Shown here: positions 25,826 through 26,778 of the stretch, in pieces
Position numbering within the stretch: position 1 is the stretch's first letter
How the letters are laid out: each line of letters starts with the position of its first letter
From: a virus
Direction: 5' to 3' (one strand)
DNA: 26,778 bases
IMG/VR virus record: IMGVR_UViG_3300034375_000499
Coordinates: 1-26,778 of that record
Made by a program: the position numbers and the translations under genes
The notes under the pieces: generated by a model
Told to the model about the DNA's origin: nothing
Database searches by the model: none
Seen by the model: the letters and a program-made list of their open reading frames with translations, nothing else

Positions 25826-26778
25826 TTTAACTCTCCAAGCATCTTTAGTAGCATATCATTTTCATCCTCGACCTGTCCACCCTGCGCAAAACTACCAAAA
25901 CCGCTCGTTGGGTTTAACGCTTGTTGAGCAACATTTGCTTGGTTGCCACCAAACGGAGACACATACCGACTAGCTTGCGCACTATCTCGAAATATAGATT
26001 TAAAGTCATACGGCGTTATATTACCTACTGGATCAGGCGTGGTGACAGTAACACGTTGTCCACCAATATCTTCAGCTTGTCCTAGTAGTTGCATGAGATT
26101 ATTTACGTTCTGCTGTTTGGTTTGATCGTCTATTTTTGTATTAAGTTGAGTATTGAGCTGAGTGATTAAGTCTTGTGTTGTCTGCGTGTCTTGCTGCTGC
26201 TGTTGGTATAAGCCTGTTGCAGGGGTAAACATAGACGTATCTGCAAGGGTGACATCTTCCTCGCCCTGTAATGCTGTTTCTAACAGGGTTTGGTCATTTA
26301 TGTCAACGATACCATCTCCGGTGACATCATACTGCGTAATTAACTCTTGGCTGACATTTTCTTGCGCTATGAGATCAATTACAAAGTCTATATCTGTTTG
26401 AGTGACATCTCGTGCGGGCTTGCCCACATATTTTGCGATTGTGTCTAACTCATTACCAAGGCTAGCTTCTACGTCACTTATAGCAGTTGTGAAACTTTCC
26501 GTTAATTCGTCTTTAGTAGTACCAAGTTCCGCGAGTATATTTGTTTCTGTAGTGCCCAGAGTAGACGCCAGTTCAGCCAGCGCTGTATCTACATCTCCAG
26601 CATTCTCGTTTATTAACGCAGTTAAGTCTGTTTCTAGGGTGGTTAAACCTTTGGCGAACTCTGTTTGTAATGCTTCGGTAGTAGTACCAAGTTCCGCGAG
26701 TATATTTGTTTCTGTAGTGCCCAGAGTAGACGCCAGTTCAGCCAGCGCTGTATCTACATCTCCAGCATTCTCGTTTAT
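25822..26778 (-). CDS. Repeat-containing fibre-like structural protein (5' end beyond window)
   Basis: The frame is open through the right edge, so only the last 318 residues are seen. A GTG at 26427 in this frame has no ribosome binding site, and homogeneous coding continues upstream of it, so it is not the start. Residues 1-110 of the visible part contain two copies of an INENAGDVDTALAELASTLG unit, 55 residues apart. Residues 151-162 (DVTGDGIVDIND) match the calcium loop of a dockerin-type motif. A Gln/Thr-rich helical stretch follows, and the C-terminus is FAQGGQVEDENDMLLKML. A tail fibre or adhesin role is likely but not proven. Confidence 0.75.
   Translation of the reverse strand: MNENAGDVDTALAELASTLGTTETNILAELGTTTEALQTEFAKGLTTLETDLTALINENAGDVDTALAELASTLGTTETNILAELGTTKDELTESFTTAISDVEASLGNELDTIAKYVGKPARDVTQTDIDFVIDLIAQENVSQELITQYDVTGDGIVDINDQTLLETALQGEEDVTLADTSMFTPATGLYQQQQQDTQTTQDLITQLNTQLNTKIDDQTKQQNVNNLMQLLGQAEDIGGQRVTVTTPDPVGNITPYDFKSIFRDSAQASRYVSPFGGNQANVAQQALNPTSGFGSFAQGGQVEDENDMLLKMLGELK
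26514..26613 (-). repeat. 100-bp exact direct repeat, copy 1
   Basis: These 100 bases recur exactly at 26679-26778, a period of 165 bp or 55 codons. On the minus strand they encode helical units such as DVDTALAELASTLGTTETN. The identity at DNA level implies a recent duplication or gene conversion inside the fibre-like gene. Confidence 0.92.
26679..26778 (-). repeat. 100-bp exact direct repeat, copy 2 (reaches window edge)
   Basis: Second copy of the repeat at 26514. It touches the window edge, so the identical stretch may be longer and there may be more units outside. The 65 bp between the copies are not repeated within the window. Confidence 0.92.

Noticed and set aside
25822-26427. A complete 201-residue gene starting at GTG 26427
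   Set aside because: The same frame stays open with coherent protein sequence to the window edge, and no ribosome binding site precedes the GTG.
26514-26778. CRISPR-like repeat-spacer array
   Set aside because: The repeats are 100 bp, only two are seen, and they are in frame within a protein-coding gene.

Overview
This window looks like part of a tailed double-stranded DNA phage of a marine type, probably an uncultured podovirus-like phage of an alphaproteobacterium. Genes are tightly packed, often with 1-14 bp overlaps. A complete DNA replication set is present. The virion proteins carry motifs common in marine phage genomes (an ADGG-type glycine motif, a DGMADKVPANIDG-type motif, and a giant C-terminal LPD38-like protein). 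The host call is inference. It rests on two sequence signals: GANTC, the CcrM methylation site of Alphaproteobacteria, is about ten times rarer than expected, and one gene contains an exact match to a chromosomal parS site. No integrase, terminase, capsid, portal, lysis or tRNA gene lies in the window.

Layout. From 1 to 15.2 kb all genes run rightward. The block 1-5.6 kb is mainly accessory: a putative metallopeptidase/VWA protein, several small unknown genes, a predicted DNA-binding and membrane-anchored DUF5710 protein, a zinc-ribbon protein, a VRR-NUC nuclease and an AT-hook/HTH protein. A 258-bp non-coding gap (5616-5873) follows, rich in possible RNA pairings. The replication block comes next: HTH-DUF6378 protein, family A DNA polymerase with proofreading domain, Cas4/AddB-like iron-sulphur nuclease, small basic protein, SNF2-type helicase, conserved phage protein, excisionase-like HTH protein, DUF2815 ssDNA-binding protein and a primase-helicase. 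A strong intrinsic terminator closes this block at 15279-15306.

From 26778 down to 15305 all genes run leftward and converge on that terminator. They encode, in transcription order, a repeat-containing fibre-like protein (cut by the window edge), three structural or internal-virion candidates and a 2301-residue polyvalent protein. The last has an Ala/Gly-rich N-terminus, an ADP-ribosyltransferase-like domain, a zinc metallopeptidase motif and an LPD38-like C-terminus, and is probably carried in the virion and ejected with the DNA.

The main non-gene signals are the parS match in the DUF6378 gene, four copies of the palindrome TCGGG-N6-CCCGA (three of them just upstream of ribosome binding sites), the GANTC depletion, the possibly structured gap, a leftward-facing terminator-like hairpin inside the early region, and a 100-bp exact repeat at the right edge.
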